Notes: a model not told the origin generated them from the sequence alone. A DNA stretch of 64,000 nucleotides from Tillus elongatus (GCA_964006375.1 OZ023267.1:36157766-36221765), one strand, 5' to 3'. Positions 25,289-55,300 are shown, numbered from the stretch's first letter. Numbers and translations are program-made.

Positions 25289-28200
25289 ATGGTAAACACC
25301 AGATCGACTGACTACGACAAGATGGCTGAAATCAAAGAGTTGATGGACTTACTGAAAAAGCAACGCGAAGAAGACGAACAACGACGACAAGAAGTAGAAA
25401 GAAGACGGCGCGAAGAAGACGAACGACGGCGGCAAGAAGATAAAGAAGACCTCAAGAGGCAACGCGAAGAAGACGAACAACGGCGACAAGAAGATGAAAG
25501 AAGACGACGCAAAGAAGACGAACAACGACGACAAGAAGATGAAAGAAGACGGCGCGAAGAAGACGAGAGAAGACGACAAGAGGAAGAACAGAGGCGCCTT
25601 GAAGATAAAGAAGAACTCAAGAAGCAACGCGAAGAAGACGAAAAACGGCGACAAGAAGATAAAGAAGACCTCAAGAGGCAACGTGAAGAAGACGAACAAC
25701 GGCGACAAGAAGATGAAAGAAGGCGGCGCGAAGAAGAAGAGAGAAGACGACAAGAGGAGGAACAGAGGCGCCTTGAAGACAAAGAAGACATCCGAAGTAT
25801 GTTCCATGATATGAGAGTCGATGTAAAAGAAGAAATTGAACAGATCAACGAACAAATAGAAAATGTGGACAGGAAAGTAGATAATGTAACAGAGGATTTG
25901 TATAAACGATGGGAAGAAGTTGAAGGGTTGAAAGAACAAATGAAGATGATGATGAAAGGCACAGAAGTCAGACATAGAGAACTGACAGAACAGGTGATGG
26001 GCCAAACTGATAGAACTCAACCAAGAGGAGTTACTGGAATGGCCCCAGTTCAAAATCGCCCGGAGGCGGATGTACCAGCCGTGCAGCAGCCTCATGGAAC
26101 CTTGAAGCCGCCGACCTTTGACGGAGAAACATCGTGGCCCATGTACAGGAGGCAGTTTGAGGCGGCAGCTCTCAGCAATGGATGGAGCGAACAACAGGCA
26201 GCAACTGCTCTGATTCTCTCGCTTCGAGGTAAAGCCCTAGAAATCCTCCAGAACATCCCGGAGTCGAAACAGCAAAACTACTTAACAGTGATACAGGCCC
26301 TAGACTTGAGATATGGTAACAAGTACATGATCCAGGTCTACCAGACACAACTAAAGACAAGGGTCCAGAAGCCAAATGAGACTCTGCAAGAATTCGGTGC
26401 CGAAGTGGAGAAACTTGTGCGACTGGCATATCCCCAAGCCCCAGAAGAATTTGTCAACCAGATCACCGTCCAGACCTTCATCGATGGGGTACTTGACAAC
26501 GAGATGCAACAAGCTTTAAGGCTCGGAAGATTCAAAACACTTACAGACTGCGTCATCTATGGCTTGCAATTTGAAGCAGCGAAGAATGCATCTCAACCTC
26601 GCCGCAACAGGCTGCGCGAAGTGAAGGAGATAGAGGACCATGCAGACACGACAGAGGAACTAAGGCGAGAAATCAAGTTGATGAAGGAAGCCATAAGCAA
26701 GCTCACTGCAACGGTTGGAGCACGTAAGACGAAAGCAGATTGGTCCCACATAGAATGCTACAAGTGTGGTAGGAAAGGGCACATAAGTAGGCAGTGCTCA
26801 CAAACCCAACAGGTGGCATGCAGAAGACAAGAATACACCAACAGGGAGCGCCATCAGGGAAAACGACCTGACGCCAGTGTAGGTGGGCGACACGTGGCAT
26901 GCGAGACCCAATGCCCCAAAGTCAGGGTCTCCACTATCCGACGCTGCCGCGAGAGCCTCGTCATACCTGGCAGCATAGACGGAAGACAATGCAGTTTTAC
27001 CATCGATACTGGCGCCACTACATCCGTTGTACGCCCAGACATGTTGCCAAATATGTCGGCACTAACTACCAACAAACAGCCTGTGTTGGAGACGGCAAAA
27101 GGAGATAGAATACCCGTGCATGGAGAGGCCACTGTTTACATTAGGCTGGGCAGTACTGAGCTACAGGTAAGGGCTGTCGTCGCAGAAATCGTCGACGAAT
27201 TTATTCTGGGCCTGGATTTAATGGAAGAGTTCGATGTCCTATCGGTAGACTTCCAGAATAAGATCTTGAAAATCGGTAACGAAGAGTTGTATTTATCTCC
27301 AACAGCAGGCGAAGCTAGTCCCAGGGTGAGACTTATTGTCGACGAAGATACACGGATTCCTGGTAACAGTGAGAAGATTGTCAGAGCCAGGCTAGAGAAG
27401 AAACTTGATGGTATGTCTGCTCTCATAGCGGAGCCCCTAAAAGATAGACATGATGGTGCCCTCGTCGCACGATGCTTAGTAGACCCGAAGAGGACAATAC
27501 CCATAAGAGTGGCTAACGTACAAACTAACAGGGTCACATTGAAGAAAGGTGAGGTTATCGCCACTTGCGAACCCATTGACCGAGTGACGTTGTCCAAAAA
27601 CGTGACACCCACTGCATTAGACAGAAGACTGCCAGTAGAATTAGTAGAGCGGTTCAAGAATTCATGGGGCCAATTGAACAATATGGAGATGGAGATGGCA
27701 GTGAAGTTCATATTGGAGGAGGCCGATATTTTCGCTCAAGATAAAATCACAGGTCGTACGAGTCTAGTGCAACACAGAATTAATACTGGCGACGCAAGAC
27801 CAATTAGACAGCCGCCGAGAAGACTGCCTTTTGCCAAGCAATCAGAAATCAAGGCGATGGTTAACGAAATGCTGGAAGATGGTGTGATCGAGGAGTCTAA
27901 TAGTCCTTGGTCGTCCCCAGTAGTTTTGGTCACCAAGAAAGATGGCACTATGAGATTTTGCGTGGACTATAGAAAGCTGAATGATGTCACCAAGAAGGAC
28001 AGTTATCCCCTGCCCCGGATCGACGACACTTTGAACACTTTGGCCGGATCAAAGTGGTTCTCTACATTAGACCTGAAAAGTGGCTACTGGCAAGTAGAAC
28101 TTCATAAAGACGATAAGGAGAAGACTGCTTTTTCAACCGGGAATGGGTTGTACCAATTCAAGGTCATGCCATTCGGCTTATGTAATGCCCCTGCCACCTT

Positions 28201-30517
28201 CGAGCGACTAATGGAATTAGTGCTAAGAGGACTGACATGGGAAACATGCCTGGTGTATCTCGATGATGTCATGGTGATTGGAAGGACTTTCGATGAGCAC
28301 CTGTCGAATCTGAAACAAGTTTTCTCCAGGCTGAGAGGTGCCAATCTGCAACTCAATCCCAAGAAATGCGTCCTCTTCCAGAAGAAAGTGAGTTTCCTCG
28401 GACATGTCGTTTCTGAGAAAGGGATAGAAACCGATCCAGAGAAAATAAAGGCAGTAAGAGACTGGCCTGTGCCGAAGAACAAACATGAGGTCAGAAGTTT
28501 TCTGGGACTTTGCAGCTACTACCGACGCTTTGTGAAGTACTTCAGCAGCATTGCGAAACCTCTACATAGCCTAACTGAAAATAAGGCCGAGTTCATCTGG
28601 TCACCAGATTGCCAACAGTCTTTTAGAGAACTCAAACATCGTCTTCTCACTGCTCCTATACTGGCTTATCCTCAGGACGAAGGACTGTTCATACTGGACA
28701 CTGATGCTTCCCAGTATGGCATTGGGGCAGTACTCTCGCAGCTCCAAGCCGGAGAAGAAGTTGTGATAGGCTACTTCAGCAAAACGTTCGGAAAAGCAGA
28801 AAAAAATTACTGTGTAACCCGGAAAGAACTGCTGGCAGTTGTAAGATCCATCGAACATTTCCACAGCTTCCTGTACGGAAGAACATTCCGCGTGAGGTCA
28901 GATCACTCTGCTCTGCAATGGCTTCTGAACTTTAGAAATCCTGAAGGACAGATAGCACGATGGATAGAGAAACTGCAGAGCTACGACTTCCGGATTGAAC
29001 ATCGAAGAGGAAGAAGTCACGCCAATGCAGACAGCCTGTCGAGAAGACCATGTTCAGTGCATGAATGTAAATTTTGCGAGCGACAAGAGAACAAAGAGAT
29101 CGACAAAGTAACTCATCAGATCAAACAACTGGTGGCAGGACAGAAGAATAACACCGATCCAGACGTAAATCTTGAATACATCAGAGACGCACAGAAGACA
29201 GATCCAGACTTGAAAAATATTAGAGAATGGCTACAAAAGGGGAAAAGACCTGAGTGGCACGATGTGTCCCGGTTTGGGGCGGAGGTTAAAGGATACTGGC
29301 TACAATGGGACTCATTGTGTCTAAAGAATGACATGATCACTCGAAAATGGGAAACTGCCGATGGTAGAGACTGTATATACCAGACCGTTGTGCCAAGTGA
29401 GTGCATAGACAGTGTTCTTCAAGAGTTACACAATAGTAGAAGTGGAGGCCACTTTGGTGTCAACAGGACTCTTGCCAGAGTGAGAGACCGCTTCTATTGG
29501 ATAAACTGCCGAAGGAGCGTGGAAGAATGGTGCAAAAGGTGTGACCAATGTGCTTCAAAGAAAGGACCAAAGACCCGATCCAGAGGAAAAATGATGCAGT
29601 ACATCTCAGGTACACCGTGGGAGAGAGTTGCCGTAGACATCGCAGGACCTTTTCCCATCACAGAGTCTGGGAACAGATACATAATGGTGGCGATGGACTA
29701 CTTCTCTAAATGGCCTGAAGTTGCGCCGATCCCCAACCAAGAGGCAACGACCGTAGCAGAAGCCCTGATGGAAAATGTCATATCACGGCATGGCGTACCC
29801 TTGGAGATTCACACCGACCAGGGCCGGAATTTCGAATCAGAGGTCTGGAAGAGCCTAATGGACTTGCTAGGCATAAAGAAAACGAGAACAACGCCACTCC
29901 ACCCTCAATCAGACGGCATGGTAGAACGGCATAACAGGACCATCAATCAGTATCTTGCTATGTTTGTCGACGAGAATCAGAGAACCTGGGACAAGCTGAT
30001 ACCTCTGTTCCTCCTAGCTTACAGAAGCTCTCAGCATGAATCTACCGGCTACACTCCATCCATGATGTTGACCGGCAGAGAGATGCGGTTACCAATCGAC
30101 ATGACGAGACCACCACCGAACGAGGACATAGCGGACCTAGCTACGTTACCTGAGTATGTCGCCGACCTAGAAGGGAAACTGCGCACTATACACAGATGTG
30201 TCAGAGATAGGCTCCTCTTAAGCAGTGACCGGATGAAGATGCGCTTGGATCGCAGAGCAACACCCCATACATTCAAGGAAGGTGATGCAGTGTGGCTGTA
30301 CCAACCAACAAGGAGAAAGGGTCTCAGTCCAAAACTTCAGAAACCATGGGAAGGGCCATACTTGGTGACTAAGAAAATTAATGACCTAGTCTACAGAATC
30401 CAGCTGTCTCCAAGAACTAAACCCAAAGTTGTTCACATAGAGAGGTTGAGTCCCTATCGGGGCAACGAACCCCCAAGTTGGCGGCCGGTAAATACTGTTC
30501 GGGACGAACAGTCTTAA
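25289..30517 (+). CDS. gag-pol: Gag-Pol polyprotein of Ty3/gypsy retrotransposon (1742 aa)
   Basis: A single uninterrupted frame. Residues ~10-215 are an extremely charged E/D/R/K/Q-rich repeat, predicted to be a long coiled coil. A retrotransposon capsid-like region follows (~265-440). The zinc knuckle CX2CX4HX4C is at 490-503. Protease carries DTGA at 573-576. Reverse transcriptase (~830-1010) has YLDD at 990-993. RNase H has DTDAS from 1137. Integrase has an HHCC finger (H1381, H1388, C1418, C1421), catalytic D1450, D1510 and E1546 with DX35E spacing, and a GPY-type C-terminus (WEGPYLV, ~1687). The Gag/Pol fusion without frameshift is seen in several Ty3/gypsy clades. It copies element RNA and integrates it. 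All visible catalytic residues are present. Confidence 0.97.
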   Translation: MVNTRSTDYDKMAEIKELMDLLKKQREEDEQRRQEVERRRREEDERRRQEDKEDLKRQREEDEQRRQEDERRRRKEDEQRRQEDERRRREEDERRRQEEEQRRLEDKEELKKQREEDEKRRQEDKEDLKRQREEDEQRRQEDERRRREEEERRRQEEEQRRLEDKEDIRSMFHDMRVDVKEEIEQINEQIENVDRKVDNVTEDLYKRWEEVEGLKEQMKMMMKGTEVRHRELTEQVMGQTDRTQPRGVTGMAPVQNRPEADVPAVQQPHGTLKPPTFDGETSWPMYRRQFEAAALSNGWSEQQAATALILSLRGKALEILQNIPESKQQNYLTVIQALDLRYGNKYMIQVYQTQLKTRVQKPNETLQEFGAEVEKLVRLAYPQAPEEFVNQITVQTFIDGVLDNEMQQALRLGRFKTLTDCVIYGLQFEAAKNASQPRRNRLREVKEIEDHADTTEELRREIKLMKEAISKLTATVGARKTKADWSHIECYKCGRKGHISRQCSQTQQVACRRQEYTNRERHQGKRPDASVGGRHVACETQCPKVRVSTIRRCRESLVIPGSIDGRQCSFTIDTGATTSVVRPDMLPNMSALTTNKQPVLETAKGDRIPVHGEATVYIRLGSTELQVRAVVAEIVDEFILGLDLMEEFDVLSVDFQNKILKIGNEELYLSPTAGEASPRVRLIVDEDTRIPGNSEKIVRARLEKKLDGMSALIAEPLKDRHDGALVARCLVDPKRTIPIRVANVQTNRVTLKKGEVIATCEPIDRVTLSKNVTPTALDRRLPVELVERFKNSWGQLNNMEMEMAVKFILEEADIFAQDKITGRTSLVQHRINTGDARPIRQPPRRLPFAKQSEIKAMVNEMLEDGVIEESNSPWSSPVVLVTKKDGTMRFCVDYRKLNDVTKKDSYPLPRIDDTLNTLAGSKWFSTLDLKSGYWQVELHKDDKEKTAFSTGNGLYQFKVMPFGLCNAPATFERLMELVLRGLTWETCLVYLDDVMVIGRTFDEHLSNLKQVFSRLRGANLQLNPKKCVLFQKKVSFLGHVVSEKGIETDPEKIKAVRDWPVPKNKHEVRSFLGLCSYYRRFVKYFSSIAKPLHSLTENKAEFIWSPDCQQSFRELKHRLLTAPILAYPQDEGLFILDTDASQYGIGAVLSQLQAGEEVVIGYFSKTFGKAEKNYCVTRKELLAVVRSIEHFHSFLYGRTFRVRSDHSALQWLLNFRNPEGQIARWIEKLQSYDFRIEHRRGRSHANADSLSRRPCSVHECKFCERQENKEIDKVTHQIKQLVAGQKNNTDPDVNLEYIRDAQKTDPDLKNIREWLQKGKRPEWHDVSRFGAEVKGYWLQWDSLCLKNDMITRKWETADGRDCIYQTVVPSECIDSVLQELHNSRSGGHFGVNRTLARVRDRFYWINCRRSVEEWCKRCDQCASKKGPKTRSRGKMMQYISGTPWERVAVDIAGPFPITESGNRYIMVAMDYFSKWPEVAPIPNQEATTVAEALMENVISRHGVPLEIHTDQGRNFESEVWKSLMDLLGIKKTRTTPLHPQSDGMVERHNRTINQYLAMFVDENQRTWDKLIPLFLLAYRSSQHESTGYTPSMMLTGREMRLPIDMTRPPPNEDIADLATLPEYVADLEGKLRTIHRCVRDRLLLSSDRMKMRLDRRATPHTFKEGDAVWLYQPTRRKGLSPKLQKPWEGPYLVTKKINDLVYRIQLSPRTKPKVVHIERLSPYRGNEPPSWRPVNTVRDEQS

Positions 30518-30529
30518 GGAGGGGGGCAG
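30516..30529 (+). other. polypurine tract
   Basis: AAGGAGGGGGGCAG sits directly before the 3' LTR, overlapping the end of the Gag-Pol stop codon. It is the expected plus-strand primer. Confidence 0.85.
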
Positions 30530-31275
30530 TGTTACAAAGCACTTCAATAGACGTAGGTGCGGTGTTGCCACATCTCCAGAATTTCCCCAACATCTGGGAT
30601 TTTTTGCACAGTCTGGCAACACCGCCTCCCCACCCCCCTGGGGGTGCCTGGGGTGACCCCCCTCAGGCGAAGTCTCAACCCTCTAGGACCAGAAATAACG
30701 AAGTTACCAACTTGTACCCCGTCGGAACGGATAACTGAGGTCTGCACATTCCGAACACCCTGTATATACACCCTGTATACGCAGAGAACCCTTACACCCT
30801 GTATACGCAGAGAGATCTTATAGTTCGAGAAACACCTCTTGTGTAACATAGGAGTGGTGACCACATTTGGATCATCCTGTATATACATCCCCCTGTATAC
30901 ACACGGGACCGATCTGTATTCACAGAACCTTCTAGTGAAAGAAGGTCCTGGAACGTTCTGGAATGGAACGCTCTAGAAAGGAGGGGAAGGTACGGCGAGT
31001 ATATAAAAGCGAAAGCAAGCCAGCCCGAGTTAGTTCAGTTCAGTAAGAGAATGTGGTAGTGACTTGAAGAAGCAGTGTAAAGTGTTAAGAGAGTAGTGAC
31101 TGTAGTACCAGATTAGTGACTTTTGTTGAGAGTAGTAATTGTAAGGCCAGTAAATGAAGTGTTTTGTGAGAGAGACATTCTAGAAATTTTATTGTATCCA
31201 TATTTAGAGTGTAAATAAAGTTGTTTTGTTCAAATTTAAAGTCTCACTTATCCAGAACCCGGAGAAAACGCAACA
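30530..31275 (+). repeat. 3' LTR
   Basis: 746 bp and almost identical to the 5' LTR. It has one extra C in a C-run, a 5-nt longer AGTTAGTTCAGT stretch after the TATA box, and a handful of substitutions. TATA box at 31000-31009, AATAAA at 31214-31219. Confidence 0.96.
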
Positions 31276-32125
31276 ATACAAGTGCAAATTATTCCTTTAT
31301 TAATGTTAGTGGGTGGACTAAACAGTGTTTGTTATGTTTTATCAACACATATAAAGGATCTAAGTTTTACAAAAAGGGCTGATATGCAACAGGTTAATTA
31401 TTTTCTCTCTGATGCTTTGGCGGTAGTTTTAGTTAAGTTTATGGCTTAACGATCCATAATTTTTAGCTAATTTTCGTACAAAAAATTCGTCAATGAGGAG
31501 ACAGCGACTTTAGAATTAAAAAAAAATTCTTCAAATGAGCGCAAACTAGCCCTCCTGGAATCCATATCCGGGTTTACGTTCAGTTTTTATCGGTTTACAT
31601 ATATACAGGGTGACGCATTTCTACGGTAAAGCTCAATATAATTATTATTATACAAGAGACGAGAAAAAATTGTATAAGTTAATTATAGGGTGTCTTGAGC
31701 TGCATCTTATAAAATTATTTTGGCAATCACCGGCTGGCCCATAAGTCGTTGGTGATCCCTGCAATATTTTTTTTTCGAACAGCCTTATTTTATTGCATTT
31801 TTTATCGAAATATGTTTGTAAGAAAAAAATCAAGACGCAGTAAGTGCGTTTTGGTAGCAAATTTTCATTAAATGCTTCAAATTTCAATAACTTAATTTGC
31901 TATTAACCTAAGGTTTGTTAGCTAGGAAACCAACATTTAAAGTTTATTGTCGGAAAAGTTTTGTACATTTTCAAACAATAAGTAATTTTGATAAAATATG
32001 GTACGTTGTTTCTACTACATAGGCTATACCGGTAATCAGATTGATGCCTGCTCGCATTTGCTATTAAACACATTTTTATGAAAATTCACTTCCATAACGC
32101 ACTTGCTGCGTCCAGACTTTTTTAC
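31276..32125 (+). repeat. Helentron-like repeat, long subfamily (3' part)
   Basis: From about 31400: TTTAGCTAATTTTCGTACAA, the CCATATCCGGG box, ACATATATACAGGGTGACGC, an inverted terminus at 31838-31870, and the 3' end AACGCACTTGCTGCGTCCAG plus T-run at 32120. The first ~120 bp after the LTR element are unclassified. Confidence 0.75.
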
Positions 32126-32735
32126 ACATATAAAAATACATGTGAATAAGGGTACTAAGTAAATGACATATTAACTTTGTAAATGGACTAACACCCCTTA
32201 AATAATTTATCAAATTCTGTATCACCAGTAATTTTCGAAATCTACATACCTAGATAACGTACATTTTTTTCCTGCTAGCTGAGCCTGGACTTTGTAAGCA
32301 TATTTTCGCTCATTCATCTAATCAGTTCTAATTTTCTTGTCGCCTTGATTATAACAGAACATGTTTATTTCATACCCTTGTATAATTTAATCAAATTAAC
32401 AGGTGATTTATTATTCTATGCATTTTTTGGGCATGGCACAAGAAGCTAATTACATCAACGTTTTGTATATATCCTGAAAGCATGCAATACTCGGAGGGAC
32501 GAGCCCAAGATAGAAATAACGATAAGATATTTTGATGCAGGTAGATATTTCAAGGGGCAAGTAGTGTAGTTATTAATTTTCTGGTCAAATAGTTTGATTA
32601 CATTAGCAACTGGGGTGAAAAAACGTGCTGTTGCAGACACATTGACCCACATTTCACCCTCAGCACGATTGACGAGATATTTATAAATGACCCGTGTCTT
32701 TGATGATTTGTGTGTGTGTTCGTGTGTGTGTGCTT
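32126..32735. other. unclassified spacer
   Basis: No recognised coding or repeat motif. Ends in a short GT-rich tract (32707-32731). Confidence 0.4.
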
Positions 32736-33813
32736 ACTTATAAAAAAAGTCTGGATGCAGCTAGTGCGTTATGGTAGTGAATTTTCATTAAAATGTTTTT
32801 AATAGCAAATATGTGTGTTTTTTTAAAGACAGCAGGAATAAAATTGGTTTACCAGTAGAAACAATGTGTCATATTTCATCAAAATAACTTTGTTGTTTGA
32901 AAATGTACAAGAATTTCCGAAAGTAAACTTAAAATGTTCCCGAAAAAACTGGTTTCTTGGTCAACCTTATAGGTTAATAGCAAATTGAGCTATTCAAATT
33001 TGAAGCATTTAATAAAAATTCGCTACCATAACGCACTTGGTGCGTCCCGAATGTCTTTTCTTACAAACATGCATTATATTTCGATGGAAAATGCAAAAAT
33101 GCAATAACATAAGGCGTGTTCGGTTAAAAAAAAAAAAGAAAATTTGTATCACCAACGAGTTATGAGCCACCCTGTGATTGTAGAAATATTTTTTAAGATG
33201 TAGCTCAAGACACCCTATAATTAATGTATGAGCTTTGTTGATTTTTAATGAAAATTCGACAAAAATTATATACAATTAAACGATAAACTCTATAGCTAAG
33301 ACTACTGTTAAAGCATCAGAGAAAGAGTCTATTTGAAATGAATTTTCTGGAAATATTTTAGTAAAATGAAGGATAATGACTGTTGAAGCTAAGACTTCAG
33401 GCTTTGTAAGCATTCTTCTTGAGACATTTTCTTTCCATAGCTTGTATTAGTCTCAGGTTCTTTGCCTAAATGTTGCCAATTTTGACGTTTTAAATCGTGA
33501 CTGACGTTTTAAGGAAAACCCAAATTTATTTTTCTTTAAATGTCTATAACTTTTTGATATTTTAACCTACAGAGCTTTTTGTCGGTGACTTACCTATAAT
33601 GAGATAAACCCGTGTACCGAATTTGGTTGCCGTTGCTTTGTTATACCCGGAGATATGAATTTTTTTTCTAAAGAAAACACAAAATTTTCCGGCTAAACCT
33701 GGGCCGATTTTCCTGGATAACGAACTTATCCAAGCCACTTGCAAAAGGAAGGTATTCACCAAATGTAATCAAAATCGGCACTTATTTTTTGAGTTATCGG
33801 TGTGATACATACA

Positions 33814-33888
<75 letters not shown>

Positions 33889-34005
33889 ATTGAAACTGAC
33901 CCCGGATATGTGTTCTAGGGGGCCTAATTAGCGCTGATTTGAAGAAATTTTTTCAAAATTCATAAGTCGGGATCTCCTCATTAGTGAATTTTTTTTTAAT
34001 TCACT
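32736..34005 (-). repeat. Helentron-like repeat, long subfamily, full length
   Basis: Complete ~1.27-kb copy. 3' end AAAAAAAGTCTGGATGCAGC at left, inverted internal terminus near 33030-33060, (TA)n 33818-33885, then CTGACCCCGGATATG and the 5' block GATCTCCTCATTAGTGAATT with its palindrome at right. Confidence 0.82.
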
Positions 34006-34307
34006 AAAAACTAAACATTCTATCACTATTTATAATAAAACTGCAAATGATTTTATGTAAGCACAATAAAATACCCTTACCAACCTGGATCATGACCATC
34101 TGCTTATATTAAATTTCAGAGAATTATACAGCAGGAGAAAGTTGGACAAAACCGGGACGGCGGGTTAAACCGGAACGTCGCGTAAAATCGTTTTTAGTGC
34201 TGCCATCTAGCTGTGATCATTTATACTACTCGAGTGTACTCCATTGCATCAGTGGAAACTGTTTTGACATAGCAGCAGTTGGGCGTTAAACTTCCAGAGG
34301 CTTTTTA

Positions 34308-34765
<458 letters not shown>

Positions 34766-34865
34766 ACTGTCTGAATGGAATTCCGTAATTAAAATGTAAA
34801 TATGAATAGCTATGTTTATTGAATTGATTGATTGTTGTTGCCCTGGCTTGGCGAAACCGTTACAT

Positions 34866-35000
34866 ACTAAATACAGATTTAGAGACTTCCTTTCTGGCTT
34901 CACAATTGCTTGTTTTCTTCTCTGTAACCGGTTTCAGCCTTTTAGGGCATCGGCAGACGGAAGAAATAGGTTACAGAGAAGATAACAAGCAATTGTCAAG
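34866..35000. repeat. short inverted repeat (foldback family)
   Basis: CAATTGCTTGTTTTCTTCTC plus TGTAACC is matched by the inverted GGTTACAGAGAAGATAACAA plus GCAATTG about 45 bp later, giving a hairpin. It shares the CTGGCTTCAC...TGTAACCGGTTTC motif of 12556-12775. Confidence 0.75.
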
Positions 35001-35560
35001 CCTAAGAAGAAGTCTTTACATCTCTATTAAGTTTATAAATTAACAACACAAAACATATTCGAATTTGTAGAATTTTTTGAAAAAAAGGATACTTAAAAAA
35101 TGTCCATTATATTGAAATATGTAGCGCTTGAGAGGTAATTTCAAATTATATATTTCCGTCACAAAATTGTTTTTTTTAAGATCTGTAAACATAATTATAA
35201 TATATAAATTTCTACGTAAAAATCAAACCATCTTAGTAGAACAGTTGTTTATTTTAGCAAATGTAAGACAAAAATCATTTACATTGAAATGTCTTAAATA
35301 TATCACACTTACTCTAAATAATCTAGTTACCATCGATCAATAGATATTTTAAATAAAAGACTGCCAAAAATTAAGATAACTATCTAAGGTAATTGTTTGA
35401 GAACAACAAAAAAAAACGTTTACAGGGCTTGTAGTCTATACAAACACTTATCGACAAGCTTAAGATTGTTAAAGTGTATACATTAAGAAACACTTACATT
35501 CGAAGTATCTTATTCTTAATATTCAAAAAAAAAGGTTCTTGTAGAACTAGTTGCCTTTAG
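35001..35560. other. 3' flank of the mARC gene
   Basis: AT-rich. It contains the candidate polyadenylation hexamer and no other recognised feature. Confidence 0.5.
35248..35253 (-). terminator. candidate mARC polyadenylation signal
   Basis: AATAAA on the minus strand (TTTATT on plus), about 310 nt past the mARC stop codon. It is the nearest canonical hexamer I noticed in this AT-rich flank. Position fits, but such hexamers occur by chance here. Confidence 0.35.
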
Positions 35561-53495
<17,935 letters not shown>

Positions 53496-54684
53496 TATAA
53501 AACTTCACTGACCTGTGTGTTCATCCAATATATTCACAAACGTTCAGAAAAGTCAATCGAAAACTTATTCCATAATCTTAGTTGGCAAACTGAGATTTTT
53601 TAGGCGCTTTGTAAACACTACTATCACGAGAAGCTGTCTTTATCACGTGTTGACTGCAAATAGCCGGCTATGAACGTATAAGCTTAATTAACATTATTTA
53701 TTGGTGTCAAGCGATAAGAGTGATGCTACTGAGAATAACTTATTTGTTTCTGTTTTCTTAAATTTGTAGAACATCAAAAATTTGTCCTTGTATTTTGTTG
53801 CATATTATACTTAATAAATCTCACTCTTGGTTAATCCAAATAATCAGGTTTTCGTAGGTACCAGGCACCTATATAATTTAATCCAGTGGTGTAGTAGCTA
53901 TATACTGTTATTTACTATATTTACACTTGCATCTTTTTGGTAGGTATATCCTATTATTTTTGTAAGGTATTTTATAAAATCCTACCATATATCTTAGACC
54001 AAAATAAGCAGATTGAGCTAATGTGTCGGAGTTTAATCAAAATTAATGTGCGTCCATTTGAAGAAATGTTGGGAGTTTAAATGCCTGATCTTCATAATCA
54101 AATATTTTTATAAAGATTTGCGGGAACACAGTGATTCTGTATAAGATTAGATGACTTCAAAATCCATAACGTGAGTTTATTCTCCGGTTTGAGAAATGCC
54201 GAATAGACGCTCAATTCATTCGACTTTCGACCGCTTAGAAATCTTACAAATATTGTCTGTCCCAAGTTCGTCTAAAGGCATAGGTAACAATATAATTCGT
54301 ATCTTCCCCACCCTCCGCTCTTCAACCTCCCGCGCCATAAGCTTGGTATGTAAACAAAAGAGTAGACAACTGACAACGTGGCTTTTCTAATTATTACAAG
54401 CTCTCTGCAAAACTAAAGCCGAATGTGATGCCACCTGCTGAGAAGTAGTTCAATTTAGTAAAACGTTCGATAGAATAATAGAGTTTTCAAGGAAATCGCT
54501 AGTTCAAGACCTTCACTAATCTTCAGCAGCACCTCTCAGAATAATATTTTCTATCTCTGTTGGAGGTACTTCTTCGTCTAGAATATCGCAGCCTTAAGGA
54601 AAGTTACATTTGTACAAAGTTGCTTAGGTTGGGAACTATACTATCCTGAAGTTACAAATTTCAAATCGTTTTTCTGTTGTAAAT
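53496..54684. other. 5' flank of the mARC gene
   Basis: The region that would hold the mARC promoter. One CACGTG E-box lies near 53646; no convincing TATA box or start site. No other coding feature recognised. Confidence 0.4.
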
Positions 54685-54850
54685 TACATACAGACTTGAG
54701 ACTACCTCTCTGGCTTCGCTGTTGGTTTTCGTTTATGAAAGCCGGCCGTGGCCAGCGCATAAGCCAGCTGGGGTAAGTAACCCTTCTGAATTCTAGATAT
54801 TCTTCAACGTTTCTGTAACCGGTTTCGTGGTTTGACAGCATCCTCAGACA
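54685..54850. repeat. single arm of the 15383-16257 foldback family
   Basis: ACATACAGACTTGAGACTAC, TCTGGCTTCGCTGTTGGTTT, CTGTAACCGGTTTCGTGG and TTTGACAGCATC match the arms of that element, including the extra CGTGGCCAGCGCATAAGCC segment. Confidence 0.7.
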
Positions 54851-54869
54851 GAAGAAGTTTTTTTCTTCA

Positions 54870-55300
54870 ATTTTAAGAAAAATGTGCTAACCACATATCT
54901 TACAGGAGGTATCAACAAATTTGTAAAACCAGAGCTGATTACCTAGGTATAAAGAGATGCAAGCAAATGAATGTGATTTAATTATAACCCCAATAATAAT
55001 GAAATAATAAAATTGTACACACGACTAACTTGATGGAGACGTGGAACTTAAGTATAGTTAAAGTTATTATTTTAATAGCTATAGTATATTTTACGAATGT
55101 AGTGTTTGAACTACGAATTTAGGGAACTTTACTGGCCGCTCTTTACTCTTAGGTGCTTTACCAATTGCCTTCCGAAGTGTCCGTGCTCGAATAGATTCAA
55201 GGCATAAGACGTGGCAACGCCATGACCGATTTAAACAGTACACTAATTTTATTTCTTGGGGCATAAAATGTCCTTGTATTTCTATATGTATCTACTTATT
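54870..55300. repeat. dispersed repeats D and E, joined
   Basis: The D-like part (54880-55030) matches 45888-46030 and the E-like part (55040-55300) matches 48800-49345, in the same order and orientation. D and E may be one larger repeat of unknown class. Confidence 0.65.

Larger units (their letters stand above)
24489..31275 (+). mobile_element. complete Ty3/gypsy LTR retrotransposon
   Basis: A 6787-bp element bounded by 740- and 746-bp LTRs that both start TGTTACAAAG and end GCAACA. It is flanked by the 4-bp direct repeat ATAC (24485-24488 and 31276-31279). The order is 5' LTR, primer-binding site, one Gag-Pol frame, polypurine tract, 3' LTR. There is no env: the stop codon overlaps the polypurine tract. 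The LTRs differ only by a few substitutions and two small indels, and the reading frame is intact, so the insertion is recent and could be competent. Domain order PR-RT-RNase H-integrase defines Ty3/gypsy; the clade is not resolved. Confidence 0.97.

Noticed and set aside
25312..26194. Ser/Arg/Cys-rich and Phe-rich minus-strand open frames
   Set aside because: Shadows of the purine-rich Gag coiled-coil repeat; the plus-strand frame explains the openness.
30530..31275. Independent solo LTR
   Set aside because: It pairs with the 5' LTR, the polypurine tract and the ATAC duplication, so it is the 3' LTR of the complete element.
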